Positions 33,513-44,247 of a stretch of DNA of 64,000 bases are shown here, in pieces (within the stretch, counting starts at the first letter, position 1; every line of letters starts with the position of its first letter). The position numbers and the translations under genes were made by a program. The stretch spans positions 1 through 64,000 of the forward strand of contig JAUCBJ010000603.1 in the NCBI GenBank assembly GCA_032718475.1, in the 5' to 3' direction. This DNA is from Nemertoderma westbladi (taxonomy: Eukaryota; Xenacoelomorpha; Nemertodermatida; Nemertodermatidae). The notes below the pieces were generated by a model. That model had not been told where the DNA came from and searched no databases. It was given only the letters and a program-made list of their open reading frames with translations.

Positions 33513-34231
33513 AAGAGAAACTGACAGTCTGACAGGCCTACTGCGCTACCCGCTACCGGAAACAGGTACTCTAACTCTGTCTGGCCTACCAGGCTATCGC
33601 TACCACGACCAACTACCGTACCCATCACTGCATCAGGCAGTCAGACTGTCGGTGGCGGGTCTCTGCAGCTCTGACGATTATTCCACTGTATGCCTGCGCG
33701 TCGACCCGAGCGCAAACGAGCTGGAAGCGTTAACTTTCCCACGGGTAAGCCTTCCTATCGGCAGAAACTGCGTTCCGCTTCTGGTTCTCCTCATCCAGAC
33801 AGCACGGACGAACATTCGTTCCTCTACAAGTCATCGGGAGCTGCTTCAAAGTTGTGTCGTGGTTCTCTCTCGCCCTCGTTACACGGATCGCGACAGCAAT
33901 GGGGATCCTTGAACCGATCAATTTCAGGGCCGCCGACTACTCGACGACGAGATTCGCCAACGGTTGCTCCGCCGACTACTCGATGACGGGATTCTCCAAC
34001 AGTTGCTCCGCCGACTACTCACGACGAGATTCTCCAACGGTTGCTCCGCCGACTACTCGACGACAGGATTCTCCAACAGTTGCTCCGCCGACTACTCGAC
34101 GACGAGATTCTCCAACGGTTGCTCCGCCGACTACTAGACGACGGGATTCTCTGACGGTTGCTCCGCCGACTACTCTATGACGAGATTCTCCAACAGTTGC
34201 TCCGCCGACTACTCGACGACGAGATCCGACT
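33513..34231 (+). other. Leader of element E with 39-bp repeats
   Basis: About 720 bases between primer site and gag ATG. From about 33945 to 34225 it holds about seven copies of a 39-bp unit (core GTTGCTCCGCCGACTACTCG). Because 39 is a multiple of three, all frames repeat too; one frame reads VAPPTTRRRDSPT over and over. The frame from an ATG at 33854 is in phase with gag and is closed by a TGA at 34178-34180 inside a variant repeat, so gag may once have started upstream with a Pro/Arg-rich N-terminal repeat domain. Confidence 0.7.
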
Positions 34232-35683
34232 ATGGAAAGCATCCGCAAGGAACCGGACTGCTTTGATGGTTCTGGTGATTTCGAGGCGTGGAACAGATCG
34301 GTGCAACGGATCGCCAGACTCAGGGGGCGGAAGAACGACGCTCTCGGTAAGATTGTGCCTGTTTATTTAACCGGTAGGGCTGCACGTGTCCTTGATGAAC
34401 TGGCTGAACACGAACAGGAAAACTATGATGCAATTCGTGATATTTTACGTGCCCGTTTTTGCCCCCAGGATACTAGTTTTGTGTACAATGAATTACTAGA
34501 TCGTAAACAGAAGGTGGGGGAAACTATTTATGAATTTTCCGATATTATAACTAGTTTAGGGGTACAATCTTTTCCGGGAATGAGCACTGAGCGACGGGAA
34601 CTTTTACTTTTGCCAATATTTTATAGAGGGATTTCCCCTGAATTAGCGAGAAGTATACGGTTAACAGAACCGCGCAATTTTGGGGAGGCAGTTCACCGTG
34701 CTAGGCGCGAGGAACTTTATTTAAGACAGGAAAATAATGGTATATTTGGCTGTGAATTGGGCGATCGTAGGGACCAGAGTAATAGGCCCAGGGAACCGCC
34801 TCCCAGTCCCAGACAAACTTCATACAGGAAGGTTAGTTTTTCAGAACAGTCCCCAAAACAGACTGATATGAGTTATCCAGAAAGACAACTGAAGGACTTA
34901 CAACTGAAACTGTCCAATCAGACACCAAATACCAGTAGCTACCCACGCGCCAATTATAATAATAATTATAGCCGCGATAATCACGGTCGGGGACAGAATA
35001 ACTGGTTTGACCCCAACGCAAGGTGGACTGGTACTAGCGGTATGGGCAACTCACGGGACAGCAGTAACAGAGGGTTTACACTACGATCTAATAACTACAG
35101 TAGCAACAGTTCGGTTACTTGCTACAACTGTGGGGAACCGGGACATTATAACCGAAATTGCACTAGACCAGGTACGAATACCAACTCAAATCCTAACAGG
35201 CAATACTCTAACCCGAATTACAACCCTAACCCTACTTATAACCCTAACCCTAATTTTAACCCTAATCCCAATCCTAACACAAACCGGGATTTAAATCCCA
35301 ATCCAGCTTCAATGTACACAGCTGTAGTGTCCAATAAACTAGACATGCATTTACCAGTAAGAATCGAAAATGAGGATGGTGAAGCATTTTTAGATAGTGG
35401 CTCACATTATTCCCTGATAGATGTTAGGAAACTCCCATCCGGTGTGCAGTTGCGTGCCCTTTATTTACCACCTATTAGCGGTATAGGGGGACAGGTTAAA
35501 CCTATGGGATTGGCTACTTTACAAATATCAGTTACAAGCAATTTTTCGGTTTCCCTCGAGGTCCACGTAGCAGACTTATCTTGTGTTGGGATTCCCCCAT
35601 TTCTGTTAGGGTTAGATTTCGTAAGTATTGCTTGTGCGTCCATAGATTTTCTAGACAGATGTTTGGTTCTAACCAACCAGTAA
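34232..35683 (+). CDS. Gag and aspartic protease of Ty3/gypsy element E
   Basis: 483 codons. The N-terminal ~170 residues form a Ty3/gypsy-type Gag capsid region (CFDGSGDFEAWNRSVQ ... LRARFCPQDTSFVYNELLDR). A Gln/Ser/Arg-rich linker is followed by one CCHC zinc knuckle at about residues 296-309 (CYNCGEPGHYNRNC). Then comes an Asn/Pro repeat (NPNPTYNPNPNFNPNPN) encoded by CCCTAA-like DNA, and an aspartic protease with FLDSGSHYSLID at about 385. The frame ends at a TAA (35681-35683) in phase with the following pol frame, so Gag-protease and pol appear to be one polyprotein separated by a single stop. The knuckle would bind genomic RNA and the protease would process the polyprotein. Confidence 0.93.
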   Translation: MESIRKEPDCFDGSGDFEAWNRSVQRIARLRGRKNDALGKIVPVYLTGRAARVLDELAEHEQENYDAIRDILRARFCPQDTSFVYNELLDRKQKVGETIYEFSDIITSLGVQSFPGMSTERRELLLLPIFYRGISPELARSIRLTEPRNFGEAVHRARREELYLRQENNGIFGCELGDRRDQSNRPREPPPSPRQTSYRKVSFSEQSPKQTDMSYPERQLKDLQLKLSNQTPNTSSYPRANYNNNYSRDNHGRGQNNWFDPNARWTGTSGMGNSRDSSNRGFTLRSNNYSSNSSVTCYNCGEPGHYNRNCTRPGTNTNSNPNRQYSNPNYNPNPTYNPNPNFNPNPNPNTNRDLNPNPASMYTAVVSNKLDMHLPVRIENEDGEAFLDSGSHYSLIDVRKLPSGVQLRALYLPPISGIGGQVKPMGLATLQISVTSNFSVSLEVHVADLSCVGIPPFLLGLDFVSIACASIDFLDRCLVLTNQ

Positions 35684-35686
35684 AGA

Positions 35687-38600
35687 GTGTACTTTGCGAG
35701 GTTAAACACGCCCAGCAACGCTGGTAACGGTAAGTGTACAAACCCTTTTTGTTGTTTTGTTTCTGCGATAGATAAGACTACGATCCCAGCAGGGACACAG
35801 GTGAGACTGGCAGGGAAATTGTATGATAATGGATTATTAGCAGAGTCGGTAATGATAGAGCCGTTAGTAAAATCAAGGGGTTCATATCTAACTGCGCGAA
35901 GTGTAGTTTCTAACCCATTGGATGGATCAGGTAAGGTCCCAGTGCAGTTATTAAATCCGAATAACTACCCCGTTACAATATATCGCAATCAGAAAATTGC
36001 ATTATATTGTACAGTAGATAATGATAGCTTCAATAAAGAAGTTAAACAAGACTCAGTAGAGCGCGACATACAAAGGGAGTATTTAGCTAAGGAATTACCG
36101 TTAGATCATTTGGAGCCTCAGCAGAGGACCCAGTTAATAGATATTGCTACTCAACATGCTGCGGCGTTTTCCTTTGGAGATTGCGATATAGGTAAGACTG
36201 ACCTATTAGAACATAGACTCCCACTTAAACCAGAGGCTAAGCCCTTTTACACGAGACCACGTACAGTACCTATGGGGCTTAGGAAAGAGATTGACAAACA
36301 GGTAGGCAATATGTTAGCCGCAGGTGATATTCAACCTAGCAACAGTGAGTGGGGGGCACCAATAATATTAAGTAAAAAAAAAGATGGTAAGTGGCGGTTT
36401 TGCGTTGATCTTCGCCGCCTTAACGCTGCGGCTGTGCCACAATTTTGGCCTTTGCCGCGCATAGACGAAATGTTGTCGGAAATTGGCACAGCACGGCCCA
36501 AATATTTTACGACACTCGATTTTAAATCGATGTTTTGGCAGGTACCCTTAGCCGCTGAAGATACACATAAAACCGCTTTCGTAACACATAGTGGCCATTA
36601 CGAATTTGTTAGAATGCCCTTTGGCCTCCAGTCCAGCCCTTCTGGCTGCCAGAATCTTATGCAATTAGCATTGCATGGTATCGAGTACGTTCTCGTTTAC
36701 CTCGATGACGTCATACTGTATACCCGGGAATGGGACACCCACGTAAGTACTATTATCATTCTATTACGTAGAATTATCGATCTCGGCTTGAAGCTCAAAC
36801 TAAGTAAGTGCATGTTCGGGGCGACATCTGTAAAATTCCTAGGCCATGTGATAGATAGCTCAGGGCAGCATATGGACAAGGATAAGGTTCAAGCCATGGT
36901 TGATTTTCCGCGACCGGCCAATGCAAAGCAACTTTATAGCTTCCTAGGATTATGTGGCTACTATAGGAAATTTATTAAGGATTATGGTAAGATTGTAGCT
37001 CCCTTGAACGTGTTGCTAAGGAAAAACCAAGAGTTCGTATGGACAAGCGATTGTGAGCAGGCCTTTACATTCCTTAAGAAATGCCTAATTAATAACCCTA
37101 TTCTAGAACACCCTGATTTCGACCAGCCATTTTACCTAGAGACTGACGCTAGCGGTATAGCTTTAGGAGCTGTTTTATATCAGGATGCGGGCGTAATCGC
37201 TTACTCATCGAGGTCGCTAAGCAACGCTGAGAGAAAGTGGTCCATTACGGAGCTAGAGGCTTTAGCCGTGGTCTGGGCAATGCAGAAACACAGGTTTTAC
37301 CTCATTGGCCACGCATTTACGTTAGTTTCGGATCATAAACCACTCAGTTGTTTACAGACCAAACTCGAACTTCCAGGACGTTTGCAGCGATGGGCCGTTA
37401 AACTGTCTGAATTTAATTTCAATTTTGTTTACAGGCCAGGCCGACTTAACCGCGCTGATTGTCTTTCTAGAATACCATTACAGGTAACCCCTGGCAACCA
37501 ACGAGATGAAACCGTTTCTAATGAACCGGTTGCCATGGATACGTTACTTCCCCCTATGCATAATGACCCAGTCTCGTCAGATAATTATTGCTTCATAGGA
37601 CTAGCCAATTTAGACCTACATAATGATAGCGATAGACCAAACGCTGTTGAGGTGGACCTAGACAATGGCGTGCAGCCGCCAAAACCTAATCCATGTGACA
37701 TTCTAAGTTCCCCAGACAGACCCAACCACGATAGTGACGTCACATACATTATCAATAATGACAATAATAATAATTGGACACTTCCAGGCGGCCAACAGTA
37801 CTGCACATTAACTGCCTTGCGTAAGTTACAATCAGAAGACAATAACTTACAGCCTATGATTGATACATTACTGGACACAGCTGTTACAATAGCCGATGCC
37901 GATGTGCGCAAATCGCTACACGAGTATCGTTACATGCTCAAGTTTAGAGCACAATATGTTATGGTTGACAATATACTCTGCCATTTATCAACAAGTAACG
38001 GGAAATCGAAGGTACAGATTGTAGTTCCTAAGTTACTAAGGCAACAAATTATATCCATGTGTCACGATGAAAAGTCTCACATGGGTATTGATAAAACGGT
38101 AGGTGCTATCCATATGAAGTATTATTGGGTAGGTATAAAGGATAATGTTAAGCAGCACATTCGTGAATGTGACCCATGCCAGCGTAGGAAGGGCGTCCCT
38201 CAGACCCAACCACTGTCACCTCTCCCAGTCGTTGAACGTGTCTTGCAACACCTTTCAATTGATATCGTTAAAGGTTTCCAGACGTCATCTAAAGGTAACA
38301 AGGTTATCCTTACAGTAGTTGATCATCTTACTCGTTACGCTTCCCTCCTCCCGTTACCAAATGAAGAAGCCGCTACCGTTGCCAGGGCTTTAGTGGATGG
38401 TATTTTTCTTATATACGGCGCCCCCGAGAGTTTATTAAGCGATAGGGGTAGTAATTTCACGTCTAATTTATTCAAGGAATTAACTGCAATGTTTGGTATT
38501 GTTTCCGTATTTATGTCGGTATACCACCCAGCTTGCAATGGTCTTACAGAACGCATTAACCAGTTAGCTGTAAACATGTTATCGTTGACAGCTACCAACC

Positions 38601-39196
38601 CGCATAATTGGGACGAGTTTATTCCCGCTGTTGCGTTTAATTATAATACTTCGATTCAGAGTACACTTAAGGAAACTCCTTTCTCTTTAATGTATGGGCG
38701 ACAGGCGACAACTCAAGTAGACACGCAGATAGCCCGGCCATACAGCTTGCTAGCAGATGAAGCAACATTCGCAAACGAATTAAGGTTTCGTTTGGAGCGG
38801 GCCCATGGGATAGCCAGGGAAGCTCTTAGGCTTACACAGGTGAAACAGAAACAATACCACGATGGTAAGCTGGGGAAGCGCCAACGCAGTAACATTCGAA
38901 CCTACACTAAGGGGCAGTCTGTATTATACTATGATAGGACGACCAAAGGTAAGAATACGAAGCTGAGCTTCAGGTTTAGGGGTCCTTATGCTATTGTTGA
39001 TCAGGTTGGTAAATCAAGTTATGCCATTAAACTGTTGGGAAAATCGGGAAAACCAAATCCACGTTCTCGACTTATTACTGTAAATGTGAAGGACTTAAAA
39101 CCATACTATAGGGAAGAAAGTAACTCCACGGGAGATGATACAGGTAGGGGGAATGACAGTGGGGACGTCTACGACGGTGACGATAGCGACTGTTGA
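35687..39196 (+). CDS. Pol (RT, RNase H, integrase) of Ty3/gypsy element E
   Basis: 1169 codons in the same frame as gag. The frame opens right after the TAA at a GTG, so it is probably made by readthrough or was one frame before a mutation. RT: GKWRFCVDLRRLN, then the catalytic YLDD in VLVYLDDVILY at about residue 335. RNase H: ETDASGIALGAVLYQ (about 484) and the later SDHKPL. Integrase: H2C2 zinc domain (about 805-840, ending CDPCQRRK), then the catalytic D in LSIDIV (about 857), D in LLSDRGSNF (about 918) and E in LTERINQ (about 953). A GPY-like C-terminal stretch (FRFRGPYAIVDQVGKSSY) follows. All catalytic residues are present, and no chromodomain is recognised. Acts in virus-like particles to copy RNA and insert DNA. 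It looks functional apart from the upstream stop. Confidence 0.95.
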   Translation: MYFARLNTPSNAGNGKCTNPFCCFVSAIDKTTIPAGTQVRLAGKLYDNGLLAESVMIEPLVKSRGSYLTARSVVSNPLDGSGKVPVQLLNPNNYPVTIYRNQKIALYCTVDNDSFNKEVKQDSVERDIQREYLAKELPLDHLEPQQRTQLIDIATQHAAAFSFGDCDIGKTDLLEHRLPLKPEAKPFYTRPRTVPMGLRKEIDKQVGNMLAAGDIQPSNSEWGAPIILSKKKDGKWRFCVDLRRLNAAAVPQFWPLPRIDEMLSEIGTARPKYFTTLDFKSMFWQVPLAAEDTHKTAFVTHSGHYEFVRMPFGLQSSPSGCQNLMQLALHGIEYVLVYLDDVILYTREWDTHVSTIIILLRRIIDLGLKLKLSKCMFGATSVKFLGHVIDSSGQHMDKDKVQAMVDFPRPANAKQLYSFLGLCGYYRKFIKDYGKIVAPLNVLLRKNQEFVWTSDCEQAFTFLKKCLINNPILEHPDFDQPFYLETDASGIALGAVLYQDAGVIAYSSRSLSNAERKWSITELEALAVVWAMQKHRFYLIGHAFTLVSDHKPLSCLQTKLELPGRLQRWAVKLSEFNFNFVYRPGRLNRADCLSRIPLQVTPGNQRDETVSNEPVAMDTLLPPMHNDPVSSDNYCFIGLANLDLHNDSDRPNAVEVDLDNGVQPPKPNPCDILSSPDRPNHDSDVTYIINNDNNNNWTLPGGQQYCTLTALRKLQSEDNNLQPMIDTLLDTAVTIADADVRKSLHEYRYMLKFRAQYVMVDNILCHLSTSNGKSKVQIVVPKLLRQQIISMCHDEKSHMGIDKTVGAIHMKYYWVGIKDNVKQHIRECDPCQRRKGVPQTQPLSPLPVVERVLQHLSIDIVKGFQTSSKGNKVILTVVDHLTRYASLLPLPNEEAATVARALVDGIFLIYGAPESLLSDRGSNFTSNLFKELTAMFGIVSVFMSVYHPACNGLTERINQLAVNMLSLTATNPHNWDEFIPAVAFNYNTSIQSTLKETPFSLMYGRQATTQVDTQIARPYSLLADEATFANELRFRLERAHGIAREALRLTQVKQKQYHDGKLGKRQRSNIRTYTKGQSVLYYDRTTKGKNTKLSFRFRGPYAIVDQVGKSSYAIKLLGKSGKPNPRSRLITVNVKDLKPYYREESNSTGDDTGRGNDSGDVYDGDDSDC

Positions 39197-39792
39197 CCAT
39201 TGACGCAAATTATGAGACGTAGTCGATGTGACTTGACTGTTTGCTGGTTACCATGGCTACATAGATAAATTGGATTTATTAACAATGAATAACTTTTGTT
39301 TGGAAAAAAAAAATTGTTATCCTGAAATATTTAGATATTGTGATTTTTTTAAATGGATGGATACATGTTTATGATAGATACTGTATGGATACATTTTCAT
39401 GTGATAGATACATGTATTAATTATTTACTTATAGCCTTTATTTATTGTGGCAGTGACACATTTTATGGATTGTACTATGGTCGGTTACTTACGGTGCGAT
39501 TTATAGATTGCAATTATGCTTGATATAGTGTTATTTGGTTACTCATTGTTGTACTCTCGTTGTACGTGTTATTCTTTAGTCATACTGGCGTACGATACAT
39601 GCAGTACGAAATTTCGATTTAGATATTATTGGCCTTAGGCTAGTTGAATGTATTGTTGGTATCGTGCTTCATATACAGTATCTTTATACTGCCGTTGAGG
39701 TAGACTTTACTTGTCGATGTAGTCATTAGACTTGGGGTTTGTAGTTTGTGCGTTCTAGAAACTCGTGGGCGAGTTTTTTTTAGGAAGGGGGA
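39197..39792 (+). other. 3' untranslated region and polypurine tract of element E
   Basis: No frame of note between pol and the 3' LTR. Bases 39782-39792 (AGGAAGGGGGA) form the polypurine tract directly before the LTR's TGTGAT, which would prime plus-strand synthesis. Confidence 0.85.
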
Positions 39793-40209
39793 TGTGATAT
39801 TGTATTAAGGGATGGTGTATTATTGGACTGATTAGTATGTATTGTATAGGTTAGGTAGGTATGATATAGTAGTATCTTGTTAGCACCTAGGGTGTGAACA
39901 GCAGGTTGTACGGTAGCTGTCAGGGATATAGTCCTGGGGGCAGGGCGCAGTCAGTAGTTATCATTCAGTTTAGTTATTGAGATGACTTACCGGTGTAGGG
40001 TTGTCAGTCATGTTTTGTAGGTAGTTCGTTATTAGTTTCATTGTCTGATTGTATCACATCATTATTTGTTATTCATGTATCTCAATACACAATATACTGA
40101 TATACTGCAGCTGGTTTCCTAGTTTTACTTCAGTCTTCTCCAGCTCACCCCTCGAGCGGGATAGTGCGTGGCCGTGGATCCGGGACCGGGCGCTGATAGC
40201 GCTTCCACA
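39793..40209 (+). repeat. 3' LTR of element E
   Basis: 417 bp, same length as the 5' LTR. Followed by the target duplicate AAGT (40210-40213) and then by the RT/RNase H linker coding sequence of element B. Confidence 0.95.
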
Positions 40210-43200
40210 AAGTTCTCAATAGCTGGTAAAGAGTCTTCCCACTTCATCCACTTCTTTAACAGTTCTCCCTTAAGTGGATCATCCCAAGAGTGGTTTTCAA
40301 GCCTCATTTGTAGGACTAGACTCCGAGCAACTGGGATTACAGGACTAATAAATCCCAATGGATCGAAATACGTGCTCAGAATACTCAGGCAAATCCTCTT
40401 AGTTCAAACAGGATTATCGCGTTGTTTTAATTGGGAGAACAAAATATCCCTCTCTGTATCCCACTTTAATCTGAGGGTTTTAGTTTCTGGGAGGTCGTCT
40501 TTAATGAGGTCGAGATCTTTAGCACCTCGTCCTTCTTCTGGGATTGCCTCCAGAACCTCGCGGGAGTTGCTGGTGAATTTAGTTAACCGGAATCCACCGC
40601 GTTGAAGACACTTTACAGTTCCCTTGGCAACCTCGATGGCTTCTTCCACCGTAGGCAGGGATTTGAGGTTGTCGTCCATGTAGATGTCACATTTGATGTT
40701 ATTGATTACCGCTTTGGGGAAGGCATCTCGATTTTCATCAGCAGTGGTACACACTACCAAGCAAGTGTTAGATGGACTTGAGATAATGCCGAAGGAATAG
40801 TCATCCAGTACTCCACCGGTTCTTTGTCAAAGTCACTATAAGGCCACCATAAGAACCGTAAGCTATCTCGGTCTCGTTGGAATGCTTTCACCTGTAGAAA
40901 CATGCCTTCAATATCGGAGGCAAATGCGATGGAATACTGCCGGAGTCGTAGTAGTATTCCCAACAGCGATTGGAGTAAGTTAGGTTCTGGCAATAATTCT
41001 GAGTTCAGGGATTGTCCTTTATATAACGCAGAGCCGTCGAACACCACCCGGACTTTGTTGGGTTTACCGGGTTTGGGAACGTAGACGTGTATTAGATAAT
41101 ACATTCTCTCTGTTATGGGTGTTTCTATCAGAACTCGCTCTGCGTATCCCCTATCGATGAACTTCTTTAACTGTGTCTTGTACATTTCCTTAGCTTTATC
41201 ATTCGATGATAAGCATCGGTGCAGTTGTTCAATTCTTTTGATGGCCAATGGTCGGTTATTGATGAAGCTGGGTTCTCGCTTCAGGAAAGGTAAACCAATC
41301 TCGTAACGACCCTCCTCCTTGATGTAAAGAGTAGTCATTGCTTGGATTTGTTTAGCTTTCTCCTCCTCTACAGATAGGGCTCTATCGTAAGAGTTAGGTT
41401 CCACAGCCTCTTGGCTAAAGAATAGCACTGTGTGTTCTGTTCATCTCTCAGTTTAGAATTATATCTCTCCACTACCTTGTTTAGCTCGTCATCCTCGTAA
41501 GCCAACAGTTTGTTGTTCTGTTGCAATAAATTACACAGTTTGGTTTGGTTTGTCCAAGTTTGATTCACGGTGAGGGATTCAATCACATTGTCCTCATCGT
41601 AGAGTATTTGGATGTCGTCGTTATTCGAGGAGCATGGAGTTTCCTCACCTGAGATATTCTCGTCATTCACGGCTTCTATACTCTCACATACCTGGTTAAT
41701 GCGTTCATTCTCTCCTCTTTCTGGGAGAGTGCGTCCAGGTGGTCCCATGAAATACCAACCCACCCTAGTTCGTCCTGTGTAAGTTTGTAAAGGCTGCGGT
41801 CGAGTAGGTCGCTTTTCTAATGTTTCTAGCGCTTCATGTGAGTTCTGCTCAAGTAGCATCTGGACTCCAGGATAATCAGTCTTGAATCTGGGGACTCTGT
41901 ACCGTTGGACAAAGGTGTCCTCGTCCCAGTAATAAGGTTCTACCTGAGTAGCTGCAAAGTTCTTAATAACTACCAATTTTATACTCTCCTTACCAGATTT
42001 ATCCTGTGGGGTGGATAGTGATCTCATATAGAAGTCCGTCGATATTGTAGATTTCCATACCTGCATGATCCCGGAGAGGTTGAGTTTAGTTTGGAATTTC
42101 TCCTGACCTGCAAATATGTCCTCGGCTAAGTCCTTGTCAATAAAGGTACCTGTACTACCTGAATCAAGGAGGGTGTTAAATTAAACTCTTACCTTGTCCA
42201 TGTATACTGAGCTGCATCACTGGGAATTCTCTTATGCCACTAGATGGTTGCGAGACCTTCCACGAGAGATGTTTATCTGGAATGGATAGTTGGATTTCCT
42301 CTCTGTCTGTTGTCGCTTCATGGGTAAGGGCTCGATACACGATTGTGTTGATCATATAGCAGGATTCGTTTTCATTGGAAAACTCGTCCGTATAAAATCC
42401 TTCCATCTCCGATCTCTGGTCGGTGTCATTCACGTTGCCAAACTGGACATGCAACTCTGGTTCACTCACCTTATCGAACTCGCTATGTAATAACGAGTGA
42501 TGTTTAGCTCCATATTTAGCACACATAGCATCTGAATAGCAAGTCTTCCCTGGTGTCCTCTCCTCAGATAATTGTAACATAACCTCTTATCCCAAGTTAC
42601 ACTATGCCTGTCCCTGAGGTCTTTCTTCAAGAATTCTTCACACTTACTTAGATGATGGGGCCCTTCGCATGACACACACTTAGGCTTAAAGTTGGTTACC
42701 TTTGGTTGGACTGTGTTCTGCACACGAGTTCTTTCTTCGGGCTTCTTATTAGGAATCCTCTTAGGTGACGTTGCAGGAGTCTTACATTGTTCTATCAAAT
42801 TTACTATCATTCTGCCAAATCTTGGGTTTTCCCATGTCCTTACTGTGTAATAAAAATTGGCAGTGTCTGGTCCACTATCCTCATTATGTGAAGTTTGACT
42901 CTCATACTCAGTGTAACATACAGGAGTTACTCTTTTCCTAGCGACTGGTTTCTCGCTTACCTTAGTTTTCTCTCTAGACTGTTTAATTAACTGTATTCTT
43001 ACCTCTCCTGTTAGGAAGGACATAAAGGTCCGCCATTGTAGTATCTCTCCAATGCTGGTCCTCAAAGTATAACACCCTTTTGTCCCAACGAGTACCCACT
43101 CCGCCCTTTGGCAAAGATGCTGCTACAGCTCCTACTACCATAGAACTTTGGTACTCATGAGATTTACCTAACCAGTCTAACTGTCTACAGATCTCCTGAA

Positions 43201-43677
43201 CCTCATTGGAAAACTCTATGATTTCATTACTAGGGAATTATTATTATTACCATTACTAAAATTTAATTAACCTAGTAATCTAGTATGTAACCTAGTAATA
43301 AACCTAGTAATTATCATTACTAGGGCTACTAATTTCGCATACAAGTATCTAGCTATGTTAGTCCTATTACCACACCTGTTGTTTAGTGTATCCCAAACTT
43401 GTCTTAGTCCGTCAGTATGTCCGATGAACTTTAATGCCATCAATTTGCGGGGACCTTCCAAGCACTCGATGAGGAATCGTAACTTTTCTCTGTTTGATAA
43501 TACATAGTTTTGTATGTTGTCCTTATAAATATTCATTAAAAGGCAGCCACTTCAACTCATCTCAGTTAAACTTGATGACCTCTCCCATCGTTCTAGCCAT
43601 CTGACTCGTAAAACTCTCCTGAGCCATCGTATTATTCAATATCAAATTATCCGAATATACATTTCTAGGATTATTGT
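40210..43677 (-). pseudogene. BEL/Pao gag-protease-RT remnant (element B, middle part)
   Basis: On the minus strand this holds several overlapping broken frames that follow A's protein, then go further. In order: DUF1759-like Gag (43536-43267), zinc-knuckle cysteines (about 42720-42500), protease end and linker (42066-41368), RT N-terminal part (41428-40754, with VRVVFDGSA and FASDIEGMF), and the RT catalytic segment (40760-40404, with YMDDNL). A short AT-rich insertion-like stretch of repeated CTAGTAAT units interrupts Gag near 43235-43325. Multiple frameshifts show it is dead. It ends on the left at the insertion site of element E and on the right at that of element C. It shows the RT that element A has lost. 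Confidence 0.85.
43235..43330. repeat. Low-complexity CTAGTAAT insertion in element B gag
   Basis: Repeated ACCTAGTAAT, ATTATTATTACC and TTACTAGGG motifs sit within otherwise alignable Gag coding sequence (compare A near 8915-8950). This appears to be a small local expansion or insertion after the element died. Confidence 0.55.
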
Positions 43678-44247
43678 TGTGATGGGATCAGTGGATCCCG
43701 ACCGGTATGTTGTTTATGTACGCGTCCCCGCCGTGTGAATGAAAAAGGGTTCGTTGTTGTTCCGATAATGTTGATGAATATAAAATATAGTATATAATGA
43801 GCAAACAGATAGCACAGTTGAAGTACAGAATGATCGGTAATATTGAATGTGATGGTGATGGCGATTACGGTAATAGAATGTTACCGTACTGCCCTAACTG
43901 ACTGAGCAACTGAGTAAACTGAATGTGTGATGAAACACCGACCGGTAATATACTACACTACATTGGCCTGTTACTTAGCTGATGCCTTCCTGTCCCCCCA
44001 TTGGTTGATAACCCAATTCTCGGCTCCCACCTCTGTGGGAGTGTTTCCCCCTGGCTACTGTTACTTTCTCTCTCCCGGAGGCTTAACCTCTGACCTCCAT
44101 TGTATACGGCCCTTTGGGGGTTCGTTGCCCCCGTTTATTGGGGGTGGTACGAGGTTGATTGGCAATCAACCTCGTGCTTCCCAATATTGCTTAAAGGCAC
44201 CGTCTCCCAACTTTATGGGGTGGTTAGCGGAATTGAATCCGCTACCA
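43678..44247 (-). repeat. 3' LTR of element C
   Basis: 570 bp. On the minus strand U3 starts TGGTAGCGGATTC at 44247, a TATA-rich segment (TATACTATATTTTATA) lies at about 43795-43778, and the LTR ends CCCATCACA. U3 carries a run of strong hairpins, annotated separately. Confidence 0.92.

Larger units (their letters stand above)
33078..40209 (+). mobile_element. Ty3/gypsy LTR retrotransposon E, near-intact
   Basis: 7,132 bp with two 417-bp LTRs (TGTGATATTG ... GCTTCCACA), a 4-bp target duplication AAGT (33074-33077 and 40210-40213), a primer-binding site, a polypurine tract, a gag-protease frame and an RT-RNase H-integrase frame in that order (the Ty3/gypsy order). The LTRs differ at under ten positions by eye. 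The only obvious lesions are one in-frame TAA between protease and RT and one in-frame TGA upstream of the gag ATG. Inserted into the pol gene of element B. Confidence 0.95.

Noticed and set aside
33334-33912. 192-codon frame across the 5' LTR and leader of element E
   Set aside because: It begins inside the LTR, spans the primer-binding site and shares no phase with gag. Coincidental.
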